Source: Pseudomonadota bacterium (GTDB lineage: Bacteria; Pseudomonadota; Alphaproteobacteria; Micropepsales; Micropepsaceae). From it: a stretch of DNA of 7,628 nt. Numbering within the stretch: the first letter of the stretch is position 1; each line of letters starts with the position of its first letter. A program made the position numbers and the translations under genes. Below are positions 6,005-7,628 of this stretch, one piece after another. The stretch is from assembly GCA_021808875.1 (NCBI GenBank), contig JAKBAU010000174.1:1-7628 (forward strand). Direction: 5' to 3'. The notes beneath the pieces were generated by a model. That model ran no database searches. It was not told where the DNA came from and was given only the letters and a program-made list of their open reading frames with translations.

Positions 6005-7249
6005 TCACCGTCCTGAGGGCATTTTGTTGAACGGCACATCCTTGTCGACACGAATGTCCTGCGGCAACCCGAGCACACGCTCGGCGATGATGTTGCGCAG
6101 GATTTCGTCGGTCCCGCCGGCGATGCGCAGGCCTGGCGCGCTCAACCAGCCCATCTGGAACATGCCACCTAGAGGGGCATCCTCGCCCTTGAGGCTTCCC
6201 AGTTCGCCTTCCAGCTCGGTGGCATAGGCTGTCAGATCCTGCAGCTTGGCCGCGACGACGATCTTGGCGATCGAGGCTTCGGGTCCAGGCTGCTGACCGC
6301 GTGAGAGGGCCGTCATCGTGCGATAGGTTGTATATTTAAGGCCAGCCGAACGCACATACCAGTCGGCAATCTTCTCGCGTACCGCCGCGTTGCGCAGCGC
6401 CGGACCGTCCTCCAGCTCCAGATCGCGGGCCAGTTGCAGCAACTGCGGAACATCGAGGCCGCCACCTTGCCCGCCGCCAACGGCAAGACGCTCATGCATC
6501 AACGTCGTCAGCGCCACCCGCCAGCCGTCCCCGATATCGCCCACACGCATGCTGTCCTTCACCTTGAGGTCGGTAAAAAACACCTCGTTGAAGCCGGAAG
6601 CGCCAGAGGCCTGCTTGATCGGACGCACGTCTACCGCCGGGTCGTGCATGTCCACGATGAACATGGTCAGCCCCTTGTGCTTGGGCACGTTGGGATCCGT
6701 GCGGGTCAGCAAAATCCCGAAGTCAGAGATCTGTGCACCAGTGGTCCAGATTTTCTGACCGTTGATCAGCCACTCATCCCCCCTGCGTTCTGCCCGCGTG
6801 CGCAAACCCGCAACATCAGAGCCTCCCGCCGGTTCGGAAAACAGCTGGCACCAAATCTCCCGGCCATGAAGGGCAGGCTTGACATAGCGCGCAAGTACCT
6901 CCTTGCCGCAATAGGTCATGACGGTGGGAATGCACATTCCCAAACCGATTGCGAAAGGCCCCCCGAGCCCGTCGAGCGCTTTTATTTTTCCCTCTTCCTG
7001 ATTGAAAATCACCTGGTGGATCGGGGTACCGCCAAAGCCTCCCACCTCCTTGGGCCAGGTGATCCGCGCATAACCGGCTTCGGCCTTACGCGCTTGCCAG
7101 GCTTTGGCTGCGGTCAGAAACGCCGTGTCGGTACGATCGGCGAGCTCGTCGCCAGCAACGCTTTCGCCGCGACGCGGGGCATTGGCGGCCAGCCATTCGC
7201 GGACCTGTTTGCGAAACGCGGCTTCTTCTGGAGTATCTTCGAAATCCAT
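6005..7249 (-). CDS. Acyl-CoA dehydrogenase (FadE-type), catalytic-glutamate-bearing subunit
   Basis: This FAD-dependent enzyme would introduce an alpha,beta double bond into an acyl-CoA and pass electrons to ETF. At 414 residues it is near full family length. The N-terminal helical domain begins at MDFEDTPEEAAFRKQVREWL (1-20); the middle beta domain carries QLFSEPAGGSDVAGLRT (135-151) and INGQKIWTTGAQISDFGILL (162-181); the C-terminal domain ends with RIAGGTDEILRNIIAERVLG (375-394). Glu253, in LMHERLAVGGG, aligns by eye with the helix-G base of isovaleryl-CoA dehydrogenase (LERLVLAGG), while the alternative MCAD-type Glu position (YEGT) reads AGGT. The usual RxxFG and GGxGF FAD-interface motifs are absent here but present in the partner gene. 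GGGAAGGA (7265-7258) is a strong Shine-Dalgarno before the ATG. It lies 16 bp after the partner and 1 bp before the VOC gene. The substrate is unknown. Confidence 0.93.
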   Translation of the reverse strand: MDFEDTPEEAAFRKQVREWLAANAPRRGESVAGDELADRTDTAFLTAAKAWQARKAEAGYARITWPKEVGGFGGTPIHQVIFNQEEGKIKALDGLGGPFAIGLGMCIPTVMTYCGKEVLARYVKPALHGREIWCQLFSEPAGGSDVAGLRTRAERRGDEWLINGQKIWTTGAQISDFGILLTRTDPNVPKHKGLTMFIVDMHDPAVDVRPIKQASGASGFNEVFFTDLKVKDSMRVGDIGDGWRVALTTLMHERLAVGGGQGGGLDVPQLLQLARDLELEDGPALRNAAVREKIADWYVRSAGLKYTTYRTMTALSRGQQPGPEASIAKIVVAAKLQDLTAYATELEGELGSLKGEDAPLGGMFQMGWLSAPGLRIAGGTDEILRNIIAERVLGLPQDIRVDKDVPFNKMPSGR

Positions 7250-7265
7250 GTCCGGTATCCTTCCC

Positions 7266-7628
7266 TTATGCCGCGTTTGACTGTTCGAGAGCAGTCACGA
7301 GCTTGTCCTTCCAGCTGCGCTGCGCACCCAGATTGAGCGCCAATTCGCGCGCCCGCTTGTAATAAAGATGGCAGTCGAACTCCCAGGTGAAGCCGACACC
7401 GCCATGGGTCTGGATGTTCTCCTTTGCGGCATAGTCAAAAGCCTGGGTCGCTGACACCCGCGCCGCGGCAGCCGCAAGGGCAAGCTCTGGAGCATCCGTT
7501 GCCAACGCCCATGCGCCATAATAGGCATTGGAACGCGCCAGCTCGTTGTTGACATACATGTCAGCGAGCTTGTGTTTGATTGCCTGATAGGATGCGATCG
7601 GACGACCAAAAGCATAGCGTTCCATGGC
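7266..7628 (-). CDS. Acyl-CoA dehydrogenase, C-terminal part (partner subunit), truncated by window edge
   Basis: Only the last 120 residues are inside the window; the frame is open to the right edge, with an Ala codon preceding MERYAFGRP, so the ATG at 7625 is internal. The segment is the C-terminal helical domain: MERYAFGRPIASYQAIKHKL holds the RxxFG motif that contacts FAD across the subunit interface, and IQTHGGVGFTWEFDCHLYYKRA holds the GGxGF motif of the adenine pocket. No glutamate occurs at the MCAD-type catalytic position after GGVGF. Any helix-G glutamate would lie outside the window, so its own catalytic status is open. It ends 16 bp before the next dehydrogenase, its TAA forming the start of that gene's purine-rich ribosome-binding region. 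Most likely it works with that neighbour in a heteromeric enzyme. Confidence 0.9.
   Translation of the reverse strand, partial: AMERYAFGRPIASYQAIKHKLADMYVNNELARSNAYYGAWALATDAPELALAAAAARVSATQAFDYAAKENIQTHGGVGFTWEFDCHLYYKRARELALNLGAQRSWKDKLVTALEQSNAA

Noticed and set aside
6004..6078. 25-codon N-terminal extension of the first VOC protein
   Set aside because: It overlaps the dehydrogenase C-terminus out of frame and is not family-like; the ATG at 6003 has a Shine-Dalgarno and starts at the conserved region.
6434..7336. A 300-codon open frame on the plus strand antisense to the dehydrogenases
   Set aside because: It is the mirror of a GC-rich, well-supported acyl-CoA dehydrogenase gene; its translation shows no recognisable motif.
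1..7628. Search by eye for transposases, integrases, CRISPR repeats, tRNA or rRNA genes, toxin-antitoxin or defence genes
   Set aside because: None seen; nearly every base is accounted for by ordinary metabolic and housekeeping genes.

Overview
The window reads as a stretch of chromosomal core genome from a GC-rich alphaproteobacterium. The protein styles (a DusA with the extended GCPSDRVQ signature, a DUF1289 four-cysteine protein, a stand-alone CobA, paired FadE-type acyl-CoA dehydrogenases) fit Sphingomonadales or Hyphomicrobiales. I cannot fix the order or genus from sequence alone. There are no mobile elements, CRISPR arrays, rRNA or tRNA genes, and nothing that looks like recent transfer. 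Coding density is very high; the only sizeable intergenic gap is about 130 bp.

Layout. (1) Plus strand, left edge to 1623: the 3'-terminal two thirds or more of dusA (tRNA dihydrouridine synthase), coupled by a TGATG overlap to a TauE/SafE-family membrane permease. (2) Minus strand, 1683-3191: a complete alpha-D-phosphohexomutase (phosphomannomutase/phosphoglucomutase type), convergent with the permease across a 59-bp gap that carries nested inverted repeats. (3) 3192-3321: an AT-rich divergent intergenic region. (4) Plus strand, 3322-5033: cobA (uroporphyrinogen-III C-methyltransferase, for siroheme/cobalamin) overlapping by ATGA with a two-TM YdcF/ElyC/SanA-like DUF218 protein. (5) Minus strand, right edge down to 4948: a probable operon, in transcription order an acyl-CoA dehydrogenase (cut by the right edge), a second acyl-CoA dehydrogenase, two small VOC/glyoxalase-fold proteins and a DUF1289 protein. 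Its last gene overlaps the 3' end of the DUF218 gene tail-to-tail by 86 bp.

How the genes work together. The right-hand operon looks like acyl-CoA (fatty acid, branched or alicyclic acid) catabolism. The two dehydrogenases have complementary active-site parts, one keeping the helix-G catalytic glutamate and the other the FAD-interface motifs, which suggests a heteromeric enzyme of the kind known from mycobacterial steroid side-chain degradation. The rest is housekeeping: tRNA modification, small-anion export, sugar-phosphate supply for the envelope, tetrapyrrole methylation and an envelope DUF218 protein.

I do not see a convincing new biological system. The most worthwhile leads are the split dehydrogenase pair, the tail-to-tail coding overlap, the VOC protein lacking the usual metal ligands, and some candidate regulatory structures.
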